This document shows, piece after piece, positions 1 through 8,506 of a stretch of DNA of 64,000 nucleotides. The notes under the pieces are model-generated. The model made no database searches. It was given only the letters and a program-made list of their open reading frames with translations, and was not told where the DNA came from. Numbering within the stretch: position 1 is the first letter of the stretch; each line of letters begins with the position of its first letter. Made by a program: the position numbers and the translations under genes. Source of the stretch: Anaerolineaceae bacterium UBA5404 (GTDB lineage Bacteria; Chloroflexota; Anaerolineae; Anaerolineales; Anaerolineaceae); the NCBI GenBank assembly GCA_002409625.1, contig DHNY01000013.1, positions 2,610 to 66,609 of the forward strand, in the 5' to 3' direction.

Positions 1-135
1 GAGGGTGAACGACCACCTCGCGACCGTAAACCTTACGATCCCAATCGCAAACCCAGACGCGAGGGTGCCAACAAATCATCTCAAAAGCCACGGTCTGGAC
101 CTTATTCAAAGGATAAAAATGCCCAACGCAATTGA
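1..135 (+). CDS. C-terminal end of a protein with a basic, disordered tail (partial)
   Basis: The first reading frame is open from base 1 to a TGA at 133-135 and encodes 44 residues very rich in Arg, Lys, Pro and Asn with no hydrophobic core. It is the end of a gene that starts outside the window. Such tails are common on RNA-binding proteins and RNA helicases, but the catalytic part is not visible, so no function is assigned. The next gene starts inside this tail with a 17-base overlap, which suggests the two are translated from one message. Confidence 0.6.
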   Translation, partial: EGERPPRDRKPYDPNRKPRREGANKSSQKPRSGPYSKDKNAQRN

Positions 136-1291
136 AATCCCCTACATGTTCAAACTACTGGGAAGCATCTTTTTAGCTTTCCTGCTTTTTGGTATCGCCA
201 TGATCTTCATTAAGAAGACACGTGACAAACGCCAACAAAATACGATTGTGCGTCCGCACGAAAGTTTGATACCTTTTCCACAGACTGCGCCTTTACCAGA
301 GGATGCGCTTAGCGCCGGCATAAACAGCTACGAAGAACGCACCCAAACCATACGTAACCAGTATCGCGCCTGGCTTGAACGCTATATCCTGCCCACTTAC
401 GACAATCGTGGCGCTTTTGTGCGCGTTGGCGTTGAGCGTAAACGCCTGCGCTATCAGGTCACCACGACATCCCTTGCCCAGAGCTTTGCCATGTTGCAAT
501 CTGTGCTTATCGCAGGCGATGACCTTAGCGCGCCGGACCGTTTTGAGCGCCTCCTGGCATTTACCATTGCTTATCCCAGTAACCATTCTGAGGACCTTAG
601 CAGCTGGATGACTATGCCCGATATGACCTCCTCCGCAAAGCTCGAAGCCGACCCACACGCTGAAGCCTGGATTGCTTATAGCCTCTTGATGGCTGAAAAA
701 CAATGGAAAACCGGCAGGAATTTTAACTACGACCGTGTTTTGGATTATCGCCTAAAGGCTTTATTGGCATTACAACAAGACATTGAGCCTGCTGACCACA
801 AACGCGCCATCTATGCGCCGGTATTTTTTGAGGCTTTTGCCAAGCGCAGCAACAACGAGGCATGGCTTGCGCTGGCTGAGTCACTGCGCGAGGAACTGCT
901 TAAAAACATTCAAGACGCAGAACTTGTTTCAGATGGTTCGGCTGAAGAAGCCTGGCTGGCCTTTAGCGCTTTTCATGTTGGCATGGCTGGTTTGCTTTTG
1001 GATGATGAAAGCCACAAAAAACTGGCAAAACGGTTTGAAAGCCTGGTTTACAGCACCATCAAAAATCTGCCAGCAAAACTGGAAAACGCTGAAGATGATG
1101 GTCTTTCACCTTTAGCCCTCATCGCCGCATGCGCACCATTGGCTATGCTACAAAATGACCAAGATCTGGTAGATAAATATTGGCAAGTGCTAAGCACCTT
1201 TAATGCAAAATCCCGCGATGCGATTGCCGAAAGCCTGCGCTTGCTGGCTTTAATGGTGATGAATGGTCATTTTTGGAAACTGACAGCTTAA
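119..1291 (+). CDS. Membrane-anchored protein with a degenerate GH8-like domain
   Basis: The 390-residue protein has one N-terminal membrane segment (about residues 10-32) followed by a helical extracytoplasmic domain. The ATG at 119 is chosen because AGGA lies 7 nt upstream; the longer frame back to base 5 overlaps the preceding gene's tail in another frame. Residues about 110-210 (TSLAQSFAML, FERLLAF, ADPHAEAWIAYSLLMAEKQW) resemble the GH8 (alpha/alpha)6 barrel, where the family has SEGQ-Y-GM and a TDAD-IA-ALL segment. The usual catalytic Glu of the SEGQ motif is Leu here and the TDAD motif is not kept, so enzyme activity is doubtful. The fold assignment is by eye and moderate at best; it could be another alpha-toroid protein. 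Confidence 0.6.
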   Translation: MPNAIEIPYMFKLLGSIFLAFLLFGIAMIFIKKTRDKRQQNTIVRPHESLIPFPQTAPLPEDALSAGINSYEERTQTIRNQYRAWLERYILPTYDNRGAFVRVGVERKRLRYQVTTTSLAQSFAMLQSVLIAGDDLSAPDRFERLLAFTIAYPSNHSEDLSSWMTMPDMTSSAKLEADPHAEAWIAYSLLMAEKQWKTGRNFNYDRVLDYRLKALLALQQDIEPADHKRAIYAPVFFEAFAKRSNNEAWLALAESLREELLKNIQDAELVSDGSAEEAWLAFSAFHVGMAGLLLDDESHKKLAKRFESLVYSTIKNLPAKLENAEDDGLSPLALIAACAPLAMLQNDQDLVDKYWQVLSTFNAKSRDAIAESLRLLALMVMNGHFWKLTA

Positions 1292-1343
1292 CTGGGAGTC
1301 CTCAAAAATTCAATCAACTTGCCATAGAAAGACACACAAGTTA

Positions 1344-1372
1344 TTGACGCGCATTCATCTCCGTGATATTAT
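1344..1372 (+). promoter_or_regulatory. Sigma-70 promoter of tRNA-Glu
   Basis: TTGACG at 1344-1349 and TATTAT at 1367-1372 are separated by exactly 17 bp. The predicted start of transcription (about 1379) is a few bases before the mature tRNA 5' end at 1385. Confidence 0.8.
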
Positions 1373-1384
1373 TTTGTGCACCTG

Positions 1385-1457
1385 GCCCCCATCGTCTAGT
1401 GGCCTAGGACGTGGCCCTCTCAAGGCCAAAACCGGGATTCGAATTCCCGTGGGGGCA
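1385..1457 (+). tRNA. tRNA-Glu (anticodon CTC)
   Basis: All four arms fold. The acceptor stem pairs GCCCCCA (1385-1391) with TGGGGGC (1450-1456) and A1457 is the discriminator base. The anticodon stem TGGCC/GGCCA encloses the 7-nt loop CTCTCAA with anticodon CTC. The T arm is CGGGA-TTCGAAT-TCCCG. CCA is not encoded and must be added by the nucleotidyltransferase. CTC decodes GAG codons. Confidence 0.97.
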
Positions 1458-1466
1458 CTAACAATA

Positions 1467-1497
1467 GAGGGAAGCGCAACTTAAGCGCCCCTTTTTT
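1467..1497 (+). terminator. Intrinsic terminator after tRNA-Glu
   Basis: GGG-AA-GCGC (1469-1477) pairs with GCGC-CCC (1485-1491) around a 7-nt loop, with a two-base bulge, followed by six T. It ends only 12 bases before the acyltransferase ATG, so that gene either depends on read-through or has a very compact promoter over the T tract. Confidence 0.7.
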
Positions 1498-1509
1498 GTT
1501 GTATAGATT

Positions 1510-2598
1510 ATGAAAGAGAAACAAAAGTACCCAAGAAACACCATCCGCCGCACCTTTTTAAATTTGGTCGCTAAAGGAATCTTCCGCCTTCTGGCAAAGG
1601 TAAAAATTGAAGGTATCGATAACATCCCCAAAACCGGGCCTGTTATTTTGGCAGGAAACCATGTCGAAAACATTGAAGCCGGCTTTCAAATTGCTTTTCC
1701 AAAACGCATCGTTGAGCCAATTGGCGCCGGGGATATTCCCTTTGGCATGGGTTTGGATGGATTGATTGCTTTTTATGGTTTTATCCCTGTTGACCGTGGT
1801 ACTGTTGACCGCGGCGCCTTACGCGAAGCGCAATCCGTACTCGAGCAAGGCGCTGTGCTAGGGATTTATCCTGAAGGTGGCACCTGGCGACCCGGCAAAA
1901 TGCCCGCCCAAATTGGTGTCGCATTGCTTAGCGAACGCGGCAAAGCGCCAGTTGTGCCCATTGGCTATAACGGATTCCTCGGCTCCACAAAAGCTGCCAT
2001 CACATTCAAGCGCCCCAAACTCACCATGCGGGTGGGTAAACCTATTCCTCCGCTTGTGATTGACCCTGATGGACCGCCTAAAAAAGAACAAATGCAAGTT
2101 TATGCTGACGAGGTTATGCGCCAGGTCTACGCCCTGCTGGATGAGGATGAATTGAACGTCACGCCAGATCATGAAAGCTATAAACTCCACATCAAACGCA
2201 GCCTTGACAACCAGGACTACGAAAGCTTACCACCTTTGGAAGGCGCCGATGCTTTTGTCAGTTTCATCAACACGGTCATTATCCTGGACACACTTAGAGA
2301 CAGCTTGAGCTTACCCACGCAATGTTTTTATTCCGGTGAGGATGGGCAAACCCTGGATAATCTTATTCAAGGTATTGATGCAACCATGAATTATCTTAAA
2401 GAAAAGCCTAATTTCTTCACCTACCGAATGGGTCAGCAAATGGGCGGTGAGGTGCCGCTTGCTTTGAATAACTTGCGCCAGTTAGCCATCGAAACAAAAC
2501 AACTGAACCAAACCTTGCTTTTGGATGCTGAGATTGAGGCAAAATACCGTAATGGTGAAGTGAAACATATCCTCCACCAATTTGCTTTTCGCCCTTAA
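1510..2598 (+). CDS. PlsC-type 1-acylglycerol-3-phosphate acyltransferase with C-terminal extension
   Basis: The 362-residue protein has the lysophospholipid acyltransferase fold that adds the second acyl chain in phosphatidic acid synthesis. Residues about 18-210 hold the catalytic region: the NH-x4-acid motif near residue 52, FIPVDRG near residue 98, YPEGGTW near residue 122 and VVPIGY near residue 150. The catalytic HX4D motif reads H-V-E-N-I-E, so the usual Asp is Glu. About 150 residues after the domain are not part of the PlsC core and are unrecognised. No Shine-Dalgarno precedes the ATG, which sits 12 bases past a terminator T tract. The substrate could differ from glycerolipid precursors. 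Confidence 0.8.
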   Translation: MKEKQKYPRNTIRRTFLNLVAKGIFRLLAKVKIEGIDNIPKTGPVILAGNHVENIEAGFQIAFPKRIVEPIGAGDIPFGMGLDGLIAFYGFIPVDRGTVDRGALREAQSVLEQGAVLGIYPEGGTWRPGKMPAQIGVALLSERGKAPVVPIGYNGFLGSTKAAITFKRPKLTMRVGKPIPPLVIDPDGPPKKEQMQVYADEVMRQVYALLDEDELNVTPDHESYKLHIKRSLDNQDYESLPPLEGADAFVSFINTVIILDTLRDSLSLPTQCFYSGEDGQTLDNLIQGIDATMNYLKEKPNFFTYRMGQQMGGEVPLALNNLRQLAIETKQLNQTLLLDAEIEAKYRNGEVKHILHQFAFRP

Positions 2599-2621
2599 TC
2601 CGGGATGGAGTCTAAGTAAAA

Positions 2622-4349
2622 CTAAGCGGGCTTTGGCTCGCTTTTTTTGATGTCTTTTACGTTCAGCTGAACATTACGCATGCCCATATAATCGTTGATT
2701 TCAATCGTGTACGCAATATCCACATAATCCGGCATATCGGTTGCCCAATGGCCTTGTCTAAAAGCAATTGCATCGAACTCCTGCAAACCATCCCGCACGC
2801 TAAACTTGAGATGAGCGCCGTTGCCCACCGTTCGCGCGCGTAAAACCTTGCAATGATGGCTGCTAAACAACGCGTCTGGGTTTTTGTGTCCGGTTGGTTC
2901 CAATTGCGCAACATCATTGAGGATGCCGGGAATGTGCTCAGGCTTTAAGCGATCCAGAGCGATGTCATAATCAATGCGCATAACTGGCAAAAGCTCAAGT
3001 CCATCCAGGCTTTGGTGAGCAACTTCATTGATGCGCTTGGTAAAAGCATCAACATTTTCTGCTTTTATCGTAAGTCCCGCTGCCATGGCATGCCCGCCAT
3101 GCCTTTCAAGCAAATCCTCACAATGCTTGAGTGCTTCGTGGATGTTAAATTCTTCAATGGAACGTGCTGATGCGGTAATCTTACCGTCCTCAATATGTCC
3201 AACAATGGCAGGTTTGTAAAGCGCTTCAACAATTCTGCCGGCTGCCAAACCAACCAAGCCTCGATTAAAAGCTTCTGAAGCCACAAAGATTACCTTTTGC
3301 TCTTCGTCAGCAGCCAAAGCTTGTTGCACTGCCAGCTCCTCAATTCCGTTGAGAAGATTTTTGCGCTCCTGGTTCAAGTTATCCAATTCCTGCGCTAAAC
3401 GTGCTGCTTCAAAAAGCTCCTGGGTCACCAAAAGCTCAAAAGCTGCTCTGGCAGAATCCATACGACCGGCAGCATTAAGCCGTGGACCAATGCCAAAGCC
3501 CAGATGTCCCGCATTGAGCTGGTCAAGCTTGATTCCAGCCACCTGACTGAGTGAAAAAAGACCTTGACGTGGGTGCATTCGCATCAGTGCCATGCCACTT
3601 TTTACAAGATGCCTGTTTTCGCCGGTAAGCTCTGCCACATCCACAACGGTGCCAATAGCGACCAGGTCAAGCCACTGATCCGGGTCAATTTCTGGGTTTG
3701 GGTAACGCTGTAAATAGGCGACAACCAACTTCCAGGCAATGCCAACGCCTGCCAACTCTTTGTAAGGGTATGGATCTCCTGGGCGATGTGGGTTGATTAT
3801 CGCGGCTGCCTCAGGCAAGACCTCTGGCACTTGATGGTGGTCGGTCACAATAACACGCATGCCCAATTCATTCGCGCGGGCAATTTCATCCACCGAGCCG
3901 ATGCCACAATCTACGGTGATTATCAGCTCAATGCCTTCCTCGGCTAATTGTTCAATCGCCTCGAGGTTTAAGCCGTAGCCCTCATCAAAGCGATTGGGGA
4001 TGTAAACGCGCGGCGCATCACCGATTTGCGACAGAAATTCATAAAGTATGGCTGAAGATGTCACACCATCAGCATCGTAATCGCCATACACAGCAATTTT
4101 AAGCCCCTTATTTATGGCTTCATTTAAGATTTCAACAGCTTCGTCCATGCCTAAGATCTGAAAGGGATCCGGATTGGTGGGTGAGTTACCTGTAACATAT
4201 GCCTGAGCAGCCTCATTGTTCTCGATACCGCGATTGTAGAGCAACTGGCGCAAAAACGGCGAGACAGAGCTCATCTGTCGGCTGATATCCTGAGGTATGA
4301 GAGGTGATGTGATCCATCTTTTTCTTAAGTGTTGGGCTGGTTTGGGCAT
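2622..4349 (-). CDS. recJ: Single-stranded-DNA-specific exonuclease RecJ
   Basis: RecJ degrades single-stranded DNA 5' to 3' in recombination and mismatch repair. The 575-residue product has the DHH-superfamily motifs in order: DYDADGVTS near residue 95, the acidic TVDCGIG, the DHH signature in VTDHHQVP near residue 170, then the DHHA1 RHGGHAMAAGL motif near residue 415 and a C-terminal OB-like domain. Length is typical. The ATG has AGGA 8 nt upstream and a TAGAAT-like -10 box further up. The gene is convergent with the acyltransferase gene, 23 bases apart, and ends with a TAG stop. Confidence 0.96.
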   Translation of the reverse strand: MPKPAQHLRKRWITSPLIPQDISRQMSSVSPFLRQLLYNRGIENNEAAQAYVTGNSPTNPDPFQILGMDEAVEILNEAINKGLKIAVYGDYDADGVTSSAILYEFLSQIGDAPRVYIPNRFDEGYGLNLEAIEQLAEEGIELIITVDCGIGSVDEIARANELGMRVIVTDHHQVPEVLPEAAAIINPHRPGDPYPYKELAGVGIAWKLVVAYLQRYPNPEIDPDQWLDLVAIGTVVDVAELTGENRHLVKSGMALMRMHPRQGLFSLSQVAGIKLDQLNAGHLGFGIGPRLNAAGRMDSARAAFELLVTQELFEAARLAQELDNLNQERKNLLNGIEELAVQQALAADEEQKVIFVASEAFNRGLVGLAAGRIVEALYKPAIVGHIEDGKITASARSIEEFNIHEALKHCEDLLERHGGHAMAAGLTIKAENVDAFTKRINEVAHQSLDGLELLPVMRIDYDIALDRLKPEHIPGILNDVAQLEPTGHKNPDALFSSHHCKVLRARTVGNGAHLKFSVRDGLQEFDAIAFRQGHWATDMPDYVDIAYTIEINDYMGMRNVQLNVKDIKKSEPKPA

Positions 4350-4450
4350 AAAAAAATCCTGTTTTTCTTTATTCTACCTTTTTCTAATTTCTTTTCCACA
4401 CCTGGACTCATGTAGAGAGCTTTGTAAGCACTGAAAACTTACAATTCATG

Positions 4451-4456
4451 TAAAAT
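4451..4456 (+). promoter_or_regulatory. -10 box for a leaderless psuG transcript
   Basis: TAAAAT ends 6 nt before the psuG ATG and there is no Shine-Dalgarno. Transcription would begin at or next to the A of the start codon. No convincing -35 box is seen. Confidence 0.5.
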
Positions 4457-4462
4457 TGAGCC

Positions 4463-5431
4463 ATGGAAAAATTTCAGGAAAACTTTCAACCAATTTACAC
4501 CAATGTGCTCGAAAGCGAAGCCGTAGGCCAAGCTCGCAGCCTGGGTTTGCCCATTGTCGCCCTTGAGTCCACCGTAATCACGCATGGTTTGCCCCAGGGT
4601 GAGAACATCAAACTCGCCCGTGCCATGGAAGCTACTGTTATGGAAAATGGTGCTACGCCCGCAACCGTCGCTGTAATTGATGGTCAGATCAGGCTTGGTC
4701 TCAGTTCTGAAGAACTCGATGCTTTGGCAAGCCATTCCCATCCCCGCAAAATCAGCACGCGTGATTTTGGTATAACCCTCGCCCAGGGTTTGACCGGTGG
4801 CACAACCGTAGCCGCAACAGCCTATGTTGCCCACAAACAAGGTTTGCGCGTTTTTGCTACCGGCGGTATTGGTGGCGTCCATCGGCAAGCGCCTTTTGAT
4901 GTCTCTGCGGACCTCAGCCAATTGGCAAAAACACCCATTTTGGTGGTTTGCGCCGGCATGAAAGCCATCCTGGATTTACCTGCCACAATGGAATACCTCG
5001 AAACCGCTGGTGTGCCGGTTATTGGCTTCCAAAGCGATGAACTGCCCGCATTTTACTCGCGCCAGAGTGGCATCCCACTCAATCAACGTGCCGACACCGT
5101 CCATGAAGCCGCTCGCATTGCCTACGCGCATTGGTCCCTGGGCTTTAGGCAGGGCGTCATTCTTGCTGTTCCCGTGCCTGAAGCCGATGCCATTCCTCGC
5201 TATGAAATGGAGGCTTGGATCGAAGCAGCACTGGCAGAAGCCAAGCAAGAGGGTATCTATGGCAATGCGGTTACACCCTATCTTTTAGATAAGGTCAGCC
5301 AGCTTAGCCAAGGTCGCAGCATGCAAAGCAATATCGCGCTTTTACTCAACAACGCGCGTGTTGCCAGCCAGGTGGCTGGTGAGCTTAACGCATTGCTAAG
5401 ACACGAGAGCAGTCGCTTTTATATCAGTTAA
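4463..5431 (+). CDS. psuG: Pseudouridine-5'-phosphate glycosidase
   Basis: PsuG splits pseudouridine 5'-phosphate reversibly into uracil and ribose 5-phosphate by breaking the C-glycosidic bond. The 322-residue protein carries the family hallmarks: VALESTVITHGLP near residue 32 (catalytic Glu), HPRKISTRD near residue 93 and CAGMKAILDLPATMEYLE near residue 165 (the two active-site Lys), the GGIGGVHR loop and the C-terminal NIALLLNNA segment. The partner pseudouridine kinase is not adjacent, so the substrate must come from an unlinked kinase. The gene appears to be transcribed alone and leaderless. Confidence 0.95.
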   Translation: MEKFQENFQPIYTNVLESEAVGQARSLGLPIVALESTVITHGLPQGENIKLARAMEATVMENGATPATVAVIDGQIRLGLSSEELDALASHSHPRKISTRDFGITLAQGLTGGTTVAATAYVAHKQGLRVFATGGIGGVHRQAPFDVSADLSQLAKTPILVVCAGMKAILDLPATMEYLETAGVPVIGFQSDELPAFYSRQSGIPLNQRADTVHEAARIAYAHWSLGFRQGVILAVPVPEADAIPRYEMEAWIEAALAEAKQEGIYGNAVTPYLLDKVSQLSQGRSMQSNIALLLNNARVASQVAGELNALLRHESSRFYIS

Positions 5432-5445
5432 TCTTGAAATTGCGT

Positions 5446-6351
5446 TTAGTTTGCGCCGGGAGTCAGGCTTGGGTCAGTGCCTGGCGTTTTTGTTGGCGAT
5501 GCCGTTGGCCAAGGCGTTGGGCTTGGTGTTGGGCTGGGCGTAGCCGTAGAAGTTACTGTGGGAGTTAAGGTTACGGTAGGTGTGATGGTTGGTGTGCTGG
5601 TGGGTGGATTACCAAGCACGGTAAAGGATGCCGACCTCACCCATTCATGCCCCACAAAGAAAAGCAATCGATACTCACCAGGTTTCCATTCACTGGGCTC
5701 AAGAATGAGTTTTGCAACACCATAACCACCGCTACCACCCTGCCACCTGCCGGTATTTGAAAGCACAAGCTCTTCACCGCGATACCACAATTCAGTCCAT
5801 TGCACACCTTCATCCATCAAGTTGTAGTTGTAACAACCATGAATGGTTTCAAGCGGGTTCTCAAATTCCTTTGCTTCTTTAATCGGTTGCAAACCTTCAT
5901 CAACTTCTTCTGAAAAAACGATTCCGCTCAAAGCGTACTTGTCGCCAGGCGTAACAATGGACTCAAAGAGGGTTGCCACAGGGTCAGGAACCGAAGGTGT
6001 GTTGGTAATTGAGGGTGTGTTGGTAATCGTTGGAGTAAAGGTTATGGTTGGGGTCAAGGTGATGGTTGGCGTAAGCGTGATAGTAGGCGTAAGCGATGGC
6101 GTTAAGCTGGGTGGGAAGTAAGTGTACATAATGCCTTCACCAAATCGAAAGTTAAGGAAAGCAAAAACCAACAGCAAAACCGCCCCAAGAGTAAAGCGGA
6201 TACCCAACTCGATTTGATGGCGTCTTTTGGTGAAAAATGATAATTTACGAGCCTCGACGATTGTTCGCCGCGCGCGGGATGCCATTACAATCCCCGCCAC
6301 AAAGGCGATGATGCTGATGGTTAAAATCGTCGATCGAATATCGATATTCAT
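5446..6351 (-). CDS. Membrane protein with two Thr/Pro-rich tracts around a small extracellular domain
   Basis: The 301-residue protein begins with a hydrophobic segment (about residues 8-24) and has a second (about 50-67), then a tract of about 35 residues of repeated TPTIT units, a globular part of about 115 residues (about 130-245) with a single GCYN cysteine and many aromatic residues, and a second T/P/S tract to the end. The tracts look like extended linkers through or along the cell wall. The domain between them is not recognised; it resembles the beta-sandwich modules that follow such linkers in other Anaerolineae proteins. The start has a TATAAT box 6 nt upstream and no Shine-Dalgarno. 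Confidence 0.75.
   Translation of the reverse strand: MNIDIRSTILTISIIAFVAGIVMASRARRTIVEARKLSFFTKRRHQIELGIRFTLGAVLLLVFAFLNFRFGEGIMYTYFPPSLTPSLTPTITLTPTITLTPTITFTPTITNTPSITNTPSVPDPVATLFESIVTPGDKYALSGIVFSEEVDEGLQPIKEAKEFENPLETIHGCYNYNLMDEGVQWTELWYRGEELVLSNTGRWQGGSGGYGVAKLILEPSEWKPGEYRLLFFVGHEWVRSASFTVLGNPPTSTPTITPTVTLTPTVTSTATPSPTPSPTPWPTASPTKTPGTDPSLTPGAN
5490..6120 (-). repeat. Degenerate short repeats encoding the TPT tracts
   Basis: Two blocks, about 5490-5615 and 5990-6110, are made of imperfect 12-18 bp units (GGTGT, GGCGT and GTGATGGTTG variants on the + strand) coding for Thr-Pro-Thr-Ile/Val repeats. They are coding microsatellite-like arrays and likely to vary in copy number between strains. 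Confidence 0.6.
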
Positions 6352-6357
6352 AGTCTG

Positions 6358-6363
6358 ATTATA
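6358..6363 (-). promoter_or_regulatory. Extended -10 box for a leaderless transcript
   Basis: On the minus strand TGC-TATAAT ends exactly 6 nt before the ATG at 6351. With the usual 6-7 nt offset, transcription starts on the start codon itself. Confidence 0.65.
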
Positions 6364-6430
6364 GCATTTATGACTTTATTAGAACTTTTTCACAATTAAG
6401 CAAAAAAAGCGAACCTGCTCAGATTATTGA

Positions 6431-7537
6431 TCAATCGGAGAGTGTTTTTCGGGTGGCTTGCTTGCCTCGTCGGCGCATGATATCCAAAATGCGAGGCAAA
6501 AAGTTGGTGTAAAGCTTGTAAAGCAAAGGTCTGGCTGGAAAATCCCAGGCACCCAGGTGCCTTGCGGTAATGCCATTAAAACCTTCTTTGAAGCGGTAAA
6601 CACCCCACATGGAGTCACTTTCATCAAAGACGTCCGGCGCACCCCACATGTCATAGCTTTTACAACCCAAACTTTTGGAGAGGCGAATGGCTTCCCATTG
6701 CAGCAAGTGATTGGGCATGAGTTCCCTGAATTTCTCAGTGGACATGCCGTACATATACCGCGACACATGGTTGAAATGCAAGATGAAAAGTCCTGCCACC
6801 GCTTCGCCCTCAACTTCGGCAACAAGCGGATGACACATGCCTGCTTCCATGAAACTTTTCCAAAGTTCCAGGTAATAGGCTTCACCGCGAATTACAAAAT
6901 CATCGCGGACGGCAGTTTGGGCGTAGATTTGGTAAAGCAAGGGCAAATCTGTCAGTGTTCCCTGGCGAACCACAACCCCACGACGCGCTGCCAATCGCAC
7001 GTTATAGCGTGTTTTTTGCTTCATTGCGGCAAGTATCTCATCCTCTTCACGCGTGAGGTCTATAAAAACGGTGTTGCGGAATTGAATTTGATCCTGTGAA
7101 AACAGCCAGCCTCTTTTAGTTAATTCAGATTGGAGTGATTCGCCCAAAGGCTCCGGGCGCTCATCCTCAGCCCCAGGCACACCTGTTCCCAGAAGCAAAT
7201 CTGGATCGATTTTGAGAAATATGGCATTTTGTTTTTTAGCATGTTTTTGCAAATCGTTCAACACACGCTCTCGCAAAGCATGGTTCTGCCAGTCCAGTGT
7301 GGGTCCTTTGGGGCAATAAAGCACTTTTAAGGTCAAAAAGCCGAGCTTTACTTCGCGTCTTAAGAGCATGGCACAGGCTTCAACCGTGCCAGTTTCATCT
7401 TGCCAAATGTAAGCCTCTGGGGTCCAGCCATTGCGGATTTTAGATGCACCCCATTCCCAGGTTTGCAGGATATGCGCGTTGGGAAATGTTAACAAAAGTG
7501 CGTTCCATTCGGTGGGGCTCCCTTTAAAGGCTTGCAT
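6431..7537 (-). CDS. FemAB-like aminoacyltransferase, copy 1
   Basis: The product (368 residues from the ATG at 7537) belongs to the FemX/FemAB group of GNAT-fold transferases, which in Gram-positive bacteria add amino acids from tRNA to the lipid II stem peptide. Family features are the HILQTWEWG entry motif near residue 25, MKQKTRYNVRLAARRGV near residue 180, AGLFILHF and the YDMWGAPD segment near residue 305. GGAGG lies 8 nt before the ATG at 7537, which settles the start against the GTG at 7552. It overlaps the end of copy 2 by 14 bases. With the sugar transferase and GT2 genes upstream it may modify a wall or exopolysaccharide precursor; the amino acid and acceptor are unknown. Confidence 0.85.
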   Translation of the reverse strand: MQAFKGSPTEWNALLLTFPNAHILQTWEWGASKIRNGWTPEAYIWQDETGTVEACAMLLRREVKLGFLTLKVLYCPKGPTLDWQNHALRERVLNDLQKHAKKQNAIFLKIDPDLLLGTGVPGAEDERPEPLGESLQSELTKRGWLFSQDQIQFRNTVFIDLTREEDEILAAMKQKTRYNVRLAARRGVVVRQGTLTDLPLLYQIYAQTAVRDDFVIRGEAYYLELWKSFMEAGMCHPLVAEVEGEAVAGLFILHFNHVSRYMYGMSTEKFRELMPNHLLQWEAIRLSKSLGCKSYDMWGAPDVFDESDSMWGVYRFKEGFNGITARHLGAWDFPARPLLYKLYTNFLPRILDIMRRRGKQATRKTLSD

Positions 7538-8504
7538 TGTCGCCGCCTCCACGTCGCTTCTTGAGCCAGAGATAAGCTTTGTAGAGCAAAGGTTTAAAGA
7601 CTTTCACATAAGCTGGAGCAGAGCGTTTGACTTCGCCACCAAAACCGCGCTTAAAGCGGTAAACACCCCAAAGCCCATCCGACCGCTGTGTAAATTGTGC
7701 TTCAAGCTCTTCCTCGCTGGCATCCGGGATGCCCCACATGTCATAAAGCGTAGCACCCTTTGACTTTGCATAACGCATCGCCTCCCATTGCAGCAAATAG
7801 GTTGGCATCAGGTTGCGGTGTTCATCGTTAGAAGCGCCATAAAAATACCAGGCGCGCTCACCATACATGAAAAGCATTAAATAAGCCAGAGATTGCCCTT
7901 CAAAGGAAGCCCGCAAAAGCGCACACTCGCCTTTTGGTTCAAACAGCTCAAAGGCTTTTTTGTAATATGAAAAAGCGTGCACAGCAAAACCATCGCGACC
8001 ACTGGTAACTTGCATTTGGGCATAGAAGTCCTCAAGGTCATCGCTCAGTTCAACCTTCACGCCTTTTCGCTCTGCCAGGCGAATGTTGTAACGGGTTTTT
8101 TGCTTCATGGCAGCCAAAATAGCGTCCTCATCCGCGTTTATGTCAATCAAAATGGTTCCGCGCGGCTGAATGGTCTCTTCATCTTTGATAAAGCCTGGAA
8201 ACTGCCCATCTAAAAGCATTGCGTCAAAAGGTTCATCAATATCCGGTTCGATTTGCAAAAAAACCGCTTTACGACGTTTACATTCCGTTTCAATCTTGCT
8301 TAAGCATTGTTTCCAATGCTTACCAAGGCTACCTTTTGGCACGTAAGCAATGGAATAGCCTAGGGGTAATTGTTTGAAGAGAACTAAAACAGAATCAGAC
8401 TCGCATGCCAGGCGTACTGGCTCCCAGCCATAAAGGGATTTGAACTTGCCCCAGCTATCTGTTTGCAAAATATGAGGGCTCTTCTGTAATGAAGAAAATG
8501 GCAT
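7524..8504 (-). CDS. FemAB-like aminoacyltransferase, copy 2
   Basis: A 326-residue paralogue of the next gene sharing HILQTDSWGKFK near residue 11, MKQKTRYNIRLAERKGV near residue 137, the LMPTYLLQWEAMRYAKSKG helix and the YDMWGIPD segment. Its ribosome site AGGGCG lies inside the last codons of the sugar transferase gene, 2 bases of gap away, so translation is coupled. FemAB-like proteins often work in consecutive pairs, each adding one residue; the tandem order here fits that but no chemistry can be read from the sequence. Confidence 0.85.
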   Translation of the reverse strand: MPFSSLQKSPHILQTDSWGKFKSLYGWEPVRLACESDSVLVLFKQLPLGYSIAYVPKGSLGKHWKQCLSKIETECKRRKAVFLQIEPDIDEPFDAMLLDGQFPGFIKDEETIQPRGTILIDINADEDAILAAMKQKTRYNIRLAERKGVKVELSDDLEDFYAQMQVTSGRDGFAVHAFSYYKKAFELFEPKGECALLRASFEGQSLAYLMLFMYGERAWYFYGASNDEHRNLMPTYLLQWEAMRYAKSKGATLYDMWGIPDASEEELEAQFTQRSDGLWGVYRFKRGFGGEVKRSAPAYVKVFKPLLYKAYLWLKKRRGGGDNASL

Positions 8505-8506
8505 GA

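Noticed and set aside
5..118. Upstream extension of the GH8-like protein
   Set aside because: The first 38 codons overlap the basic tail of the preceding gene in another frame, and AGGA points to the ATG at 119.
5490..6120. Possible CRISPR or minisatellite array
   Set aside because: Units are short, imperfect and in frame with a Thr/Pro-rich protein; there are no unique spacers.
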